Assembly: GCF_023715405.1 (NCBI RefSeq)
Contig: NZ_JAMBOC010000001.1
Span: forward strand, 62,001 to 126,000
Length of the DNA stretch: 64,000 nt
Source: Solibacillus isronensis
GTDB lineage: Bacteria; Bacillota; Bacilli; Bacillales_A; Planococcaceae
Direction of reading: 5' to 3'
Of this stretch, positions 27,213 to 36,277 are shown in pieces; positions within the stretch are counted from its first letter, which is position 1, and each line of letters begins with the position of its first letter. A program made the position numbers and the translations under genes. The notes below the pieces were generated by a model. It made no database searches, was not told the origin of the DNA, and saw nothing but the letters and a program-made list of their open reading frames with translations.

Positions 27213-28301
27213 TTATAAAATTACAAGTTCTTTTGTGAATGATGTAAGTACCTCCACACCATCTTTTGTTACGACTACATCGTCCTCGATACGAACGCCT
27301 GCAGCATCCGTTTTATAAATACCTGGTTCGATTGTAAATACTGTACCTTCATTTAGAATAAATTCGTTGGCGCCGTTGATCGACGGGAATTCGTGAACAG
27401 AAATACCAAGACCGTGACCTAAACGATGTGTGAAGTATTGGCCATAGCCCGCATCTCTAATAACATCACGGGCAATTTTATCTAAGTCCATTGCGCGGAC
27501 GCCTGGTTTAACTGCTTCAATTGCTGATTCGTTTGCAAGGCGAACAGCATTATAAATTTTAATTTGCTCGTCATTTGGCTGGCCGAATGCTACTGTTCGT
27601 GTAATATCCGAACAATACCCTTCGTAAATAACACCTAGGTCAAATAAGATTAGGTCACCTTTTTTAATTTTGCGATTTCCGGGTGTTCCATGAGGAGAAG
27701 CTGCTTTTTCTCCAGCCAATACCATCGTATCGAAGCTCATCACATAGCCTTTTGCCTTAATTGCTGATTCGATTGTATTTAAAACTTCCATTTCTGTTAC
27801 GCCTTCTGCAATTGCATCACAGCCAACTTGAATTGCGTAGTCCGCTAATTCGGCAGCTTTACGTAATTTTTCAAGTTCCACTTCATCTTTTGAAATACGA
27901 AGCGCGTTAATTTTTTCATCAATACCTGCAAATTTCAATTGTTCATAACGTTCTTGGATCGCTTCTAAACGCTCAACCGTTAAATGAGATTTCTCAATAG
28001 CCAATGTATCGAATGTTACGTTGCGAGCCGCTACACTTTTTGCAACAACATCCCAGGCATTTTCAGTATCTTCATGTCCGACAACTTCGAAAGCCCATCC
28101 TGCAGCCACTGCATCAGGCATTTCCATTTTCGGGCAAATTAAAAACGGTTCTGCATCCTTAAATACCATAACACCAAGTAAGCGTTCATGCGGCTCACTT
28201 CTAAAACCTGAAAAGTAAAAGACATTGTCAGGTGTTGTAATAAAAGCAGCATCCCAACCATTTTCAATTAAATGATTTTGTAATTGTTTCAATTTCGACA
28301 T
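27213..28301 (-). CDS. M24 family Xaa-Pro peptidase
   Basis: Creatinase/aminopeptidase-P-fold metallopeptidase of 362 residues, with N-terminal creatinase-type domain (1-130) and catalytic domain (135-362). All five metal ligands are visible: D221, D232, H296, E325, E339, in FDLGVIYEGYCSDITRT, HRLGHGLGISVHE, FTIEPGIY and RIEDDV. Likely cleaves dipeptides or N-terminal residues before proline. ATG at 28301 was chosen for AAAGGAG eight bases upstream; an ATG eight codons earlier has none. It resembles B. subtilis YqhT and YkvY. Divergent from ytkL. Confidence 0.88.
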   Translation of the reverse strand: MSKLKQLQNHLIENGWDAAFITTPDNVFYFSGFRSEPHERLLGVMVFKDAEPFLICPKMEMPDAVAAGWAFEVVGHEDTENAWDVVAKSVAARNVTFDTLAIEKSHLTVERLEAIQERYEQLKFAGIDEKINALRISKDEVELEKLRKAAELADYAIQVGCDAIAEGVTEMEVLNTIESAIKAKGYVMSFDTMVLAGEKAASPHGTPGNRKIKKGDLILFDLGVIYEGYCSDITRTVAFGQPNDEQIKIYNAVRLANESAIEAVKPGVRAMDLDKIARDVIRDAGYGQYFTHRLGHGLGISVHEFPSINGANEFILNEGTVFTIEPGIYKTDAAGVRIEDDVVVTKDGVEVLTSFTKELVIL

Positions 28302-28418
28302 TGTATAAACTCCTTTGTTATTCAATTAATGAATTCGCGGTATAAGCATATCAAAAAAAGGAGAATTATGCATAAATATCGAATGATACAGGGAAGGTTA
28401 TTTTAGGAGGTATGTTAT

Positions 28419-29099
28419 ATGCAAATTTCATTTCACGGACATTCCGTCGTAAAAATTGTGACAAATGGGACTACGATTTTAATTGACCCTTTCATTAATG
28501 GAAATGGACAAACAGATTTAAAGGTTGAAAATGAAAAACCGGATGTCATTTTATTGACGCATGGACATAATGATCATGTTGGAGATACTGTGGAATTAGC
28601 AAAAACACACGATGCACTTGTTGTTGCGCCAAATGAACTTGCAGACTATTTAGGCTGGCAAGGTTGCAAAGTCCACAATATGCATATTGGTGGTGCACGC
28701 CAATTTGAATTCGGAAAAGTGAAATTTACACAGGCGTTCCATGGCTCTTCATATGTAACGGAAAACAACGAAATTATCTATACGGGAATGCCGGCCGGAA
28801 TTTTATTTACGGCAGAAGGTAAAACAATTTATCATGCTGGTGATACGGCATTATTTGGGGATATGGAGTTAATCGGAAAGCGCCATCCAATTGACATTGC
28901 CTTTTTACCGATTGGTGACAACTTTACAATGGGACCTGAAGATGCAGCTTATGCGGTTTCATTATTGAAGCCGAAAATAGTTGTGCCGGTCCACTACAAC
29001 ACATTCCCGCCGATTGAACAAGATCCGGCTGACTTTGCGAAACTTGTTGAAGGCGCAGAAGTACAAGTATTGCAGCCAGGAGAATTTGTGAAATTCTAA
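28419..29099 (+). CDS. ytkL: Metallo-beta-lactamase-fold hydrolase YtkL (UPF0173)
   Basis: 226 residues. Metal site [10 protein letters not shown] (H48, H50, D52, H53), followed by [16 protein letters not shown] and [13 protein letters not shown], the pattern of the UPF0173 group. The substrate of YtkL is not known. ATG follows TAGGAGG. Single gene, with no terminator directly at its 3' end; the first strong one is at 29382-29421, beyond the repeat element. Confidence 0.88.
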   Translation: MQISFHGHSVVKIVTNGTTILIDPFINGNGQTDLKVENEKPDVILLTHGHNDHVGDTVELAKTHDALVVAPNELADYLGWQGCKVHNMHIGGARQFEFGKVKFTQAFHGSSYVTENNEIIYTGMPAGILFTAEGKTIYHAGDTALFGDMELIGKRHPIDIAFLPIGDNFTMGPEDAAYAVSLLKPKIVVPVHYNTFPPIEQDPADFAKLVEGAEVQVLQPGEFVKF

Positions 29100-29187
29100 T
29101 TTACTATTAAACGCACATCCATTTGATATGATTTATTCTTAAGGTTGAAACAAATTAGTAACACTATTTAAGAAACGGAAACTTTAT

Positions 29188-29370
29188 AAAATTGATTGGA
29201 ATGGAGGGCGAGTGTTCGTGCTGACGGTTTCACCTTTCGCACTGTTAAAACACCAGCTGACGGCTATGCCTTTCCCTACAAGCAAAGCTTCCTGCGGGAA
29301 TAGCGTGATGCCTGAGACTACAGGCTCAGACCACGCCCGCGGAAAGCGTCCCGGAATGGAAATCAATTTT
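29188..29370. repeat. Intergenic repeat element with 10-bp inverted ends
   Basis: Bounded by AAAATTGATT (29188-29197) and its exact inverse AATCAATTTT (29361-29370). Just inside are direct copies of GGAATGGA (29198-29205 and 29353-29360). The core has CTTCCTGCGGGAATAGCG and CCCGCGGAAAGCGTCC, which I recognise as a common intergenic repeat pattern of Bacillaceae and Planococcaceae (from memory, no name given). GC content is higher than the flanks. No real gene; the 82-codon open frame across it is a by-product of the G/C-rich core. Confidence 0.7.
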
Positions 29371-29381
29371 ACTCACAGCAA

Positions 29382-29421
29382 AAAAATACCATTTTTCTCA
29401 AAAGAGAAAAATGGTATTTTT
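29382..29421. terminator. Perfect 18-bp hairpin terminator downstream of ytkL
   Basis: AAAAATACCATTTTTCTC / GAGAAAAATGGTATTTTT (29382-29399, 29404-29421) around an AAAA loop. A and T runs make it bidirectional. It ends the ytkL transcript after the repeat element. Confidence 0.9.
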
Positions 29422-29578
29422 GGTTATGGCCAGGCTAACTTTATCTTATTAATTTCTTGAGCTTTTTCTTACATTTATAAGCAATTATACGGGTATATGT
29501 ATTGAAAATAGTATAATTGCGCCGTTTAAATATGGTACACTAAAGACATAAATGAATGATGAGAAATAGGTGATGTAA

Positions 29579-30886
29579 TTGTCAACGAAACACGAGAAGA
29601 TTTTACAATACATTGAATCACTACCAGTTGGCGATAAAATTTCGGTTCGTCAAATTGCAAAGGAAATGCAAGTGAGTGAAGGGACAGCTTACCGAGCGAT
29701 TAAAGAAGCTGAAAACCGACGTCTTGTAAGCTCGATCGAACGTGTAGGTACGATTCGAATTGAAAAGAAAAAGAAGGAAAACATTGAACGCTTAACATTT
29801 GCTGAAATTGTAAATATTATAGATGGTCAAGTTTTAGGAGGGAAGACAGGTCTCCATAAAACTTTAACGAAATTTGTAATTGGTGCGATGAAGCTTGATG
29901 ATATGATGCGCTATACAGATGCAGGGAGCTTGCTCATTGTCGGTAACCGTACACAGGCACATGAATACGCATTGAAAACAGGGGCTGCTGTATTAATTAC
30001 CGGCGGATTTGATACAACTGAATCCAATAAAGAGCTGGCAGACGATTTGGATCTGCCAATTATTTCAACAACGTATGATACGTTTACAGTGGCGACGATG
30101 ATCAACCGTGCCATCTATGACCAGCTGATTAAAAAAGATATATTACTGATTGAAGATATATATGTCCCGATGGAAGATACGGCTGTATTAAAAAATAATG
30201 ATACGATTGCAGATTTTCATAGACAGAACCGTCGTACGACACATGGTGCTTTCCCTGTTGTAACAGGTCAAAACAGGCTTGTCGGAATGATTACGAGCAA
30301 GGACGTAATCGGTAAAGAAGAGTCAGAGCCGGTTGATAAAGTGATGACAAAGAATCCGATCGCTGCTTCGATGAAAACGAGTGTCGCATCAGCCGGACAC
30401 CGAATGATCTGGGAAGGAATCGATTTGCTTCCTGTCATTGATGAGGAAGGGTTATTAAAAGGGGTTATCAGTCGTCAGGATGTATTAAAGGCGATACAGT
30501 TAGCACAGCGTCAGCCTCAGCATGGCGAGACAATCGATGATTTAGTGAAAAATGAAATGCGTGTCATGGGTGAAGAGGATATTGAAGTGGAATTTACTGT
30601 TACACCGCAAATGACAAACCAGTTTGGTGCAATTTCATATGGTGCTTTTACAATCCTGTTATCCGAAGTCGGTGCTTTTGCATTGAAGCGTCGTAAGCGC
30701 GGAGAAGCGGTTGTTGAAAATATGAATATATATTTTATCAAGCCAGTACAGATGGAAAGTGTATTAACTGTCCGTCCTAGAATTTTGGACATGTCACGTA
30801 AATTCGTCAAAATGGATTTTGAAGTATACAGCGCGACAATTCTTGTAGGAAAAGCGATGATGACATTCCAGTTATTAGAACGATAA
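29579..30886 (+). CDS. ytoI: HTH-DRTGG-CBS-hotdog regulatory protein YtoI
   Basis: 435 residues in four parts: winged-helix N-terminus (1-60, IRQIAKEMQVSEGTAYRAIKEAENRRLV), DRTGG domain (about 75-190), tandem CBS pair (about 195-310, containing VTGQNRLVGMITSKDVIG and DEEGLLKGVISRQDVLKA), and a C-terminal hotdog thioesterase-like domain (320-435). CBS pairs usually bind adenine nucleotides or c-di-AMP, and the hotdog part may bind acyl-CoA. A ligand-sensing regulator is inferred. The start is TTG with AGGTGAT five bases upstream. In B. subtilis ytoI lies in the same order next to ytpI and ytqI. Confidence 0.88.
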   Translation: MSTKHEKILQYIESLPVGDKISVRQIAKEMQVSEGTAYRAIKEAENRRLVSSIERVGTIRIEKKKKENIERLTFAEIVNIIDGQVLGGKTGLHKTLTKFVIGAMKLDDMMRYTDAGSLLIVGNRTQAHEYALKTGAAVLITGGFDTTESNKELADDLDLPIISTTYDTFTVATMINRAIYDQLIKKDILLIEDIYVPMEDTAVLKNNDTIADFHRQNRRTTHGAFPVVTGQNRLVGMITSKDVIGKEESEPVDKVMTKNPIAASMKTSVASAGHRMIWEGIDLLPVIDEEGLLKGVISRQDVLKAIQLAQRQPQHGETIDDLVKNEMRVMGEEDIEVEFTVTPQMTNQFGAISYGAFTILLSEVGAFALKRRKRGEAVVENMNIYFIKPVQMESVLTVRPRILDMSRKFVKMDFEVYSATILVGKAMMTFQLLER

Positions 30887-30890
30887 AAAA

Positions 30891-30926
30891 GGGTCATGCT
30901 GAAAGTAAATCGCTTTCAGCTGACCC
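30891..30926. terminator. Bidirectional terminator between ytoI and ytpI
   Basis: GGGTCA..GCTGAAA pairs with TTTCAGC..TGACCC (30891-30926), A-run on the left, TTCTTTT beyond on the right. Confidence 0.85.
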
Positions 30927-30933
30927 CGTTCTT

Positions 30934-31245
30934 TTACCTGTTTAGTTCGTATTCTTCTTTTATGTATCGGCCTTCATGCTGCATGCGTTTATAGTTATTA
31001 ACACCTAAACCTGCACCAATGATAAAGAAAACAGCTGCAACGGCAAACCCGAGAATATCCGGATACAGAATCGTTGCATTCAGACCAAAGAAGATGAGAA
31101 ATGCGGCAAGCGCAACTCCGGCTTTCGCAGTATACCATTTACGACGAATAGGCAGTGTCGAACGGAATTGCTTAGTTTTGAAATAAAAATAAAATACTAG
31201 TGATGCTATAATACAGGCAACAAACAGAAAATTTAAATAGACCAT
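30934..31245 (-). CDS. ytpI: Small membrane protein YtpI
   Basis: 103 residues with three helices (about 2-20, 37-55, 60-82) and a charged C-terminus (YKRMQHEGRYIKEEYELNR). The sequence and position between ytoI and ytqI match B. subtilis YtpI; the function is unknown. ATG at 31245 chosen because AGGAGG lies five bases upstream; the earlier in-frame start has no ribosome site. Confidence 0.82.
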   Translation of the reverse strand: MVYLNFLFVACIIASLVFYFYFKTKQFRSTLPIRRKWYTAKAGVALAAFLIFFGLNATILYPDILGFAVAAVFFIIGAGLGVNNYKRMQHEGRYIKEEYELNR

Positions 31246-31337
31246 ATTGAACCTCCTAATAGCCAAACTACTAAATATTGTAACGATTTTTAATGGAAAA
31301 TGATATAGGTATTCATTATGGACGAGGAGGAAATGTA

Positions 31338-32282
31338 TTGAAACGTCAAATTATTGACAAAATTAAACAATATGAAACAATTGTACTGCATCGCCATGTA
31401 CGACCGGACCCAGATGCGTACGGTTCACAAATAGGTCTGGCTGAGTTAATTCGGGCAAAATATCCGGAGAAAGCAGTATACACGGTCGGTGAACATGACG
31501 ACTCATTATCTTTCATGGCATCTCCTCAGCAAGTAGAAGATGCACAGTTTAAAAATGCACTTGTCATTGTGACAGATACTGCGAATACCGAACGTATAGA
31601 TGATCAGCGCTATGTTAACGGCGATTATCTTATTAAAATCGACCACCATCCGAATGATGATGCTTATGGTGATTTATTATGGGTGGATACGGATGCTAGT
31701 TCATGCAGCGAAATGATTTATGAGCTTTATGAAGAAGGTAAAACGTATGCGGATTGGGATATGTCCGATGAAGCGGCACGTCTGTTATTTGCGGGAATTG
31801 TCGGTGATACAGGGCGTTTCTTATATCCGAGTGCGAGCCCGAAAACATTTGAAACAGCAGGACAACTTGTACAATATAATTTCGACCGAAATGAAGTTTT
31901 TGATGGTATGTACGAAATGGAACGTAAACTATTAAATCTTCAAGGTTATATATACCAGCATTTCGAAATGGATGAAAACGGTGCGGCTTCGATTAAATTG
32001 CCTGCAGCTATTTTACAGCAATTTGATGCTACCCCTTCCGAAACCTCCCTATTAGTTAGTTCATTGGGCAATGTAAAGAATATCCGTGCATGGGTGATGT
32101 TCATTGAAGACAATGATACGATTCGCGTTCGTATCCGTTCAAAAGGTCCGGTTATCAACGGCCTGGCGAAAAAGTATAATGGTGGCGGGCATCCGCTGGC
32201 ATCTGGTGCTACAGCATATTCTTGGGAAGAGGCAGATCAAGTAATTGAAGATTTGAAAGTCATTTGCAGTGAATATAAATAA
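31338..32282 (+). CDS. nrnA: Bifunctional oligoribonuclease / pAp phosphatase NrnA
   Basis: Degrades short RNA oligomers (nanoRNA) and removes the 3' phosphate of pAp. 314 residues: DHH domain with HRHVRPDPDAYGSQ (18-31) and IDHHPNDD (101-108), then DHHA1 with the C-terminal GGGHPLASGA. B. subtilis YtqI/NrnA is the namesake (313 residues). The start is TTG at 31338, with GAGGAGG seven bases upstream. The gene is followed after 19 bases by dnaE, so they probably form one transcript. Confidence 0.93.
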   Translation: MKRQIIDKIKQYETIVLHRHVRPDPDAYGSQIGLAELIRAKYPEKAVYTVGEHDDSLSFMASPQQVEDAQFKNALVIVTDTANTERIDDQRYVNGDYLIKIDHHPNDDAYGDLLWVDTDASSCSEMIYELYEEGKTYADWDMSDEAARLLFAGIVGDTGRFLYPSASPKTFETAGQLVQYNFDRNEVFDGMYEMERKLLNLQGYIYQHFEMDENGAASIKLPAAILQQFDATPSETSLLVSSLGNVKNIRAWVMFIEDNDTIRVRIRSKGPVINGLAKKYNGGGHPLASGATAYSWEEADQVIEDLKVICSEYK

Positions 32283-32301
32283 TATGATGGAGGGATGACG
32301 G

Positions 32302-35300
32302 GTGACTGTATATCCGCAAGTACGGACAAGTGCCGATTTATTGAAAAGTACAATTCGTATCGAAGAGCTCATCCCTTTCTTACATCAGCAAGAGGCAAAA
32401 AGCTGTGCAATTGTTAATACGAAATTGTACGGACTTTTGCCTTTTTGGTTTGAAATGAAAAGGGCCGGTATTCATCCGGTTATAGGCTTGACGATTCAGC
32501 TCGAATTGACAGAAGATCAATCATTGCCGCTTGTTTTATATGCAAAAACAAACGAAGGGTATCGTAATTTGTTGAAAATCTCCAGCAGTATCTCTATTCG
32601 TCCGGAGCAGACGATTCCGTTAAGATGGCTGCTCGCATATGGTAAGGGAATTGCTTTTATGATTCCTGCGCTCGAACAGCAGGCAATATGGTTGCAACAG
32701 GAAGTGGAGCCGCTATTGAAAGAAATTATTAAGGCCTATCCGCATGAAGTGTATATCGGGATTTCTCGTTTATCCGACACAGCGGGTTTGGAAAGTTCGG
32801 CAGTGCAGCTCGCTGAAAAAAATGCTCTTCCAATTGTTGCAACACATGAAAGTCTGTTTTTTAATGACGAGGACTTTTTTGCCTATGAAGTGGCACAAGC
32901 CATCCATACCGGGGTAAAACTGAATGATGCTGTAGAAAGCAATAAACAGGAAAATCATTTACTGACAGCAGAACAGTGGCAGCAGAAGTTCCATGATCAG
33001 CAACAATGGCTCATCCAAATGGAAAATTTATTACTGAGCTGTCAAATTGAAATAAACACAAATAATGTTTATATGCCGAAGTTTCCGGTTGGTGAAGGGG
33101 AGACGGCGGAAAATTTGCTGCAGCAGCAAGTAGTGACTGGTTTACAGCGACGTTTAAATATGCACACATTGCCAACACACTATGTTGAACGGATGAACTA
33201 TGAGCTTCATGTTATTCAGTCGATGGGTTATTCAGATTATTTTCTGATTGTTGCCGACTTTATGCAGTTTGCACGTGAAGCACAAATATTAACAGGACCG
33301 GGCCGTGGTTCTTCCGCATCTTCCCTTGTCGCATTTGCACTCGAGATTACACAGGTGGACCCATTGCAATACGATTTGCTGTTTGAACGTTTTTTAAATC
33401 CGGAGCGTATTACACTGCCGGATATCGATATCGACTTTTTAGATACGAGACGGCATGAAGTCATTCAGTATGTTGCAAAAAAATACGGCAAGCAATATGT
33501 CGCACAAATTATTACGTTCGGTACATTATCAGCCAAAGCGGTTGCCCGTGATGTTGCCCGTATGTTTAATTTCGAAAGTGAAGCATTGGAAATGATTTCT
33601 AAGCTGATTCCAAATAAACCCGGCATTACACTGAAGGAAGCATATGCAATGTCGGAAAACTTAAGAGCATGGGTTACAGCAGAGCCTATCCGCCAAAAAT
33701 GGTTTCAAACATCACTTCGGTTGGAGGGACTTCCACGGAATGCATCGACACACGCAGCGGGGGTCGTATTGAGTCCTGTTCCATTAGTCGATGTCGTACC
33801 AATTGAAGAAGGACATGACGGGATATTTTTAACACAGTGGCCTATGCAGGAAGTAGAGCAAAACGGATTATTGAAAATTGATTTTTTAGGGCTCCGTAAT
33901 TTAACGATTTTAGAGCAAATACGGAAGTCGATTCAGTTTACTCATAATACACAAATCAATTTTAATCAAATTCCGCTCAATGACGAGAAGACATTTGAGC
34001 TTTTACAAAATGGTGACACTAATGGTATTTTCCAGCTAGAGTCGGATGGCATGAAAAATGCACTCCGTGAAATTAAACCGACCCACTTTTTAGATATTGT
34101 GGCGGTCAATGCATTGTATCGACCGGGTCCGATGGAATTTATCCCGATGTATGCAAGAAGAAAACATAAAAAAGAGCAGGTTATCATGCCGCATCCGCAT
34201 TTAACACCGATTTTGGAAGAGACATACGGCGTTATTATTTATCAGGAGCAAATAATGCGCATTGCGAATGTGATGGCGGGCTTTTCTTTTGGACAGGCTG
34301 ATTTGCTCCGTCGTGCAGTCAGTAAAAAGAAGCGGGATGTACTAGAACAGCAGCGGGCATCTTTCGTAAAAGGTGCTTTAACAAAAGGCTATACACAGCA
34401 GGCAGCGGAAGAAGTGTATGCATTAATTGTCCGGTTTGCCGATTATGGCTTCCCGAAAAGCCATGCCGTTGCCTATAGTGTTATTTCCTATCAGATGGCG
34501 TACTTGAAAGCCAATTATCCGGTCAATTTTTATGCTGCCCTCCTGACAAATGCTACGGGTAATCCGGAAAAGCTTGCCCAAATTATAATGGAGGCAAAAG
34601 CAAGGGGAATCGAAATATTGCCGCCGTCGATTAATCGAAGTATGCGTCATTTTAAAGTGGAAGGCGGGAAAATCCGATTTAGTCTGTCAGTGATTAAAGG
34701 TGTACCGCAGCCTTTTATGCAAAAACTGTTAATTGCGCGTCAAGAAAGACAAAAGCCGTTTGACTCTATATTTGATTTGGCTGTGACATTGACGACAGCG
34801 AATTTCAACAGAAAAATTATCGAACCGCTTATTAAAGCAGGTGCACTTGATGAATTCGGCAAAGATCGTGCAACATTACTCGCTACTATCGAAGGTGCAC
34901 AGAAACAGGCAGATTTCGTGCGACCGGGCGGGGATGACTTGTTTGAAGGGGCATTGCTAGCATTCGGGAAACCGAAATATAGCGAAACATCGCCAATACC
35001 GGAAAAAATCAAACTGCAGTACGAAAAGGATGTGCTCGGTTTTTATTTATCTGATCATCCAATCGTAAAATTACGAAGCCATTTTCCGGAAGTTACGGCA
35101 ACTGTTCAAAATTTGGCGCATCTTAAAGACAATGCATTCGTAAAAATGATCGGTCAGGTTCGGGAAATGCGCCAGCTCCGCACAAAGCGCGGTGAACTGA
35201 TGGCATTTGTTCAAATGGAAGATGAGTTTGGAACTGTCTCTTTAACATTATTTCCGAAAGAATACGAGCAAGTTGTCGGAAAAATCCGGGAAGAGGGACT

Positions 35301-35376
35301 GCTTTATATCGAAGGCTTTTACGAGCAGCGATTTAATAAACAACAAATAAAAGTTAAACAGATTATTATAAAATAA
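32302..35376 (+). CDS. dnaE: DNA polymerase III alpha subunit DnaE
   Basis: Replicative lagging-strand polymerase of C-family; 1024 residues, about 90 shorter than B. subtilis DnaE. The N-terminal PHP domain (about 1-240) lacks the metal-binding HxH-type strips, so no PHP phosphoesterase activity is expected. The catalytic core has GPGRGSSASSL (332-342), PDIDIDF with D376 and D378, and D527 in LKIDFLGLRNL. A helix-hairpin-helix and then an OB-fold (about residues 940-1010, FVKMIGQVREMRQLRTKRGELMAFVQMEDEFG) end the protein. The start is GTG, with GGAGGGATG upstream. Same order as B. subtilis (ytqI-dnaE). Confidence 0.95.
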   Translation: MTVYPQVRTSADLLKSTIRIEELIPFLHQQEAKSCAIVNTKLYGLLPFWFEMKRAGIHPVIGLTIQLELTEDQSLPLVLYAKTNEGYRNLLKISSSISIRPEQTIPLRWLLAYGKGIAFMIPALEQQAIWLQQEVEPLLKEIIKAYPHEVYIGISRLSDTAGLESSAVQLAEKNALPIVATHESLFFNDEDFFAYEVAQAIHTGVKLNDAVESNKQENHLLTAEQWQQKFHDQQQWLIQMENLLLSCQIEINTNNVYMPKFPVGEGETAENLLQQQVVTGLQRRLNMHTLPTHYVERMNYELHVIQSMGYSDYFLIVADFMQFAREAQILTGPGRGSSASSLVAFALEITQVDPLQYDLLFERFLNPERITLPDIDIDFLDTRRHEVIQYVAKKYGKQYVAQIITFGTLSAKAVARDVARMFNFESEALEMISKLIPNKPGITLKEAYAMSENLRAWVTAEPIRQKWFQTSLRLEGLPRNASTHAAGVVLSPVPLVDVVPIEEGHDGIFLTQWPMQEVEQNGLLKIDFLGLRNLTILEQIRKSIQFTHNTQINFNQIPLNDEKTFELLQNGDTNGIFQLESDGMKNALREIKPTHFLDIVAVNALYRPGPMEFIPMYARRKHKKEQVIMPHPHLTPILEETYGVIIYQEQIMRIANVMAGFSFGQADLLRRAVSKKKRDVLEQQRASFVKGALTKGYTQQAAEEVYALIVRFADYGFPKSHAVAYSVISYQMAYLKANYPVNFYAALLTNATGNPEKLAQIIMEAKARGIEILPPSINRSMRHFKVEGGKIRFSLSVIKGVPQPFMQKLLIARQERQKPFDSIFDLAVTLTTANFNRKIIEPLIKAGALDEFGKDRATLLATIEGAQKQADFVRPGGDDLFEGALLAFGKPKYSETSPIPEKIKLQYEKDVLGFYLSDHPIVKLRSHFPEVTATVQNLAHLKDNAFVKMIGQVREMRQLRTKRGELMAFVQMEDEFGTVSLTLFPKEYEQVVGKIREEGLLYIEGFYEQRFNKQQIKVKQIIIK

Positions 35377-35386
35377 ATAGTATTAA

Positions 35387-35424
35387 AGAGCGCCTTCTAA
35401 TAGCTTTGGAGGCGCTCTTTTTAT
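35387..35424 (+). terminator. Terminator of dnaE
   Basis: AGAGCGCCT/AGGCGCTCT (35387-35395, 35410-35418) and six T after it. Confidence 0.92.
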
Positions 35425-35515
35425 ATGGGTTCATCTAAATTTATCGAAAAAACGTAAATCTAGTTATATATTCGCAAATTTTATTATATATAAAATATAA
35501 GTTTTATATTTTCTC

Positions 35516-35544
35516 TTTACAATGTCAAAAACATTTTGTATTCT
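35516..35544 (+). promoter_or_regulatory. Sigma-A promoter of the GntR/FadR-type regulator
   Basis: TTTACA (35516-35521), 17-base spacer, TATTCT (35539-35544). The expected transcription start (~35551) lies six bases before the operator at 35557-35567. Confidence 0.7.
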
Positions 35545-35556
35545 TACTTTAGTAAC

Positions 35557-35567
35557 TGGTCTGACCA
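35557..35567. promoter_or_regulatory. FadR-like operator (candidate autoregulation site)
   Basis: Perfect palindrome TGGTC-T-GACCA within AACTGGTCTGACCACTT. This matches the TGGTnnnACCA class of GntR/FadR subfamily operators (E. coli FadR sites share the same core). It lies just after the regulator's own predicted transcription start, the place for a repressor. Confidence 0.7.
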
Positions 35568-35615
35568 CTTTTGTTAATAATAATTGAAAGCGTTAGTCAC
35601 GGTGAGGTGAAAATT

Positions 35616-36251
35616 GTGGAAGATAAGCCCGCAAAAAAGATGTTTATTCAAATTGTTAAGCAATTACACGATTTAATTGCTGAACAAAATATTCAGGAAG
35701 GGCAAAAACTTCCTTCAGAAAGAACGTTAAGCGAGCAGCTGCAAGTGGGAAGGTCTTCGGTTCGGGAGGCTTTACGCAGTCTGGAGTTGCTGGGTTTAAT
35801 TGAAACAAGGCATGGCGGTGGTACATATTTGGCCAGTATGCAGCACCATCAGTTTGTAGAAATTGTCGGATCATTTATTTTGCAGGACGAAAAATCGATT
35901 GCGGATGTGCATGCAACGAGAGAAATGCACGAAAAAGAAGCGATTCGAATTATTTGCCAATCTGACAATTTGAAGGCATTACCGATTTGGGAGAGCTTTT
36001 TTGTAAAGGTAGAGCTTGGGCAGGAGTTAAAAAGAGAAGACATACTTCGTGAGTGTATGATCGTTTCAGGTAACCGGCTTGCATTAAAAATTTGGCTCCA
36101 GCTTCTTTCTTTCAGCAATAATTTATTGGCAAATGAAATTACAGAAGAAGAGAAAATGGAATTAAAAATACTGCTTGCTTCATTGCAAATGGGTTATTTA
36201 CATGAAGCAATTGATTCATATGAAAAATGGATGGTCATTATTAAAGAATGA
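35616..36251 (+). CDS. GntR family regulator, FadR subfamily
   Basis: 211 residues. N-terminal winged helix (about 8-78, EGQKLPSERTLSEQLQVGRSSVREALRSLELLGLIETRHGGGTYL) with the recognition-helix residues RSSVREALRSLE typical of FadR-type regulators, and an all-helical C-terminal ligand domain (about 90-211). Start is GTG at 35616, with GAGGTGA six bases upstream; the frame is open further upstream but starts there would remove the operator from the leader. It lies directly before accD-accA, so control of malonyl-CoA synthesis or a fatty-acid signal is a reasonable inference. Ligand unknown. Confidence 0.86.
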   Translation: MEDKPAKKMFIQIVKQLHDLIAEQNIQEGQKLPSERTLSEQLQVGRSSVREALRSLELLGLIETRHGGGTYLASMQHHQFVEIVGSFILQDEKSIADVHATREMHEKEAIRIICQSDNLKALPIWESFFVKVELGQELKREDILRECMIVSGNRLALKIWLQLLSFSNNLLANEITEEEKMELKILLASLQMGYLHEAIDSYEKWMVIIKE

Positions 36252-36277
36252 TTACGTGAATATAAAGGGGGATTACG

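Noticed and set aside
29212..29460. 82-codon open frame on the plus strand
   Set aside because: Crosses the G/C-rich repeat element and the terminator hairpin; not protein-like.
35585..35599. TGAAAGCGTTAGTCA as a cre site before the FadR-type regulator
   Set aside because: Three of the last positions do not fit the cre consensus; too weak to claim.
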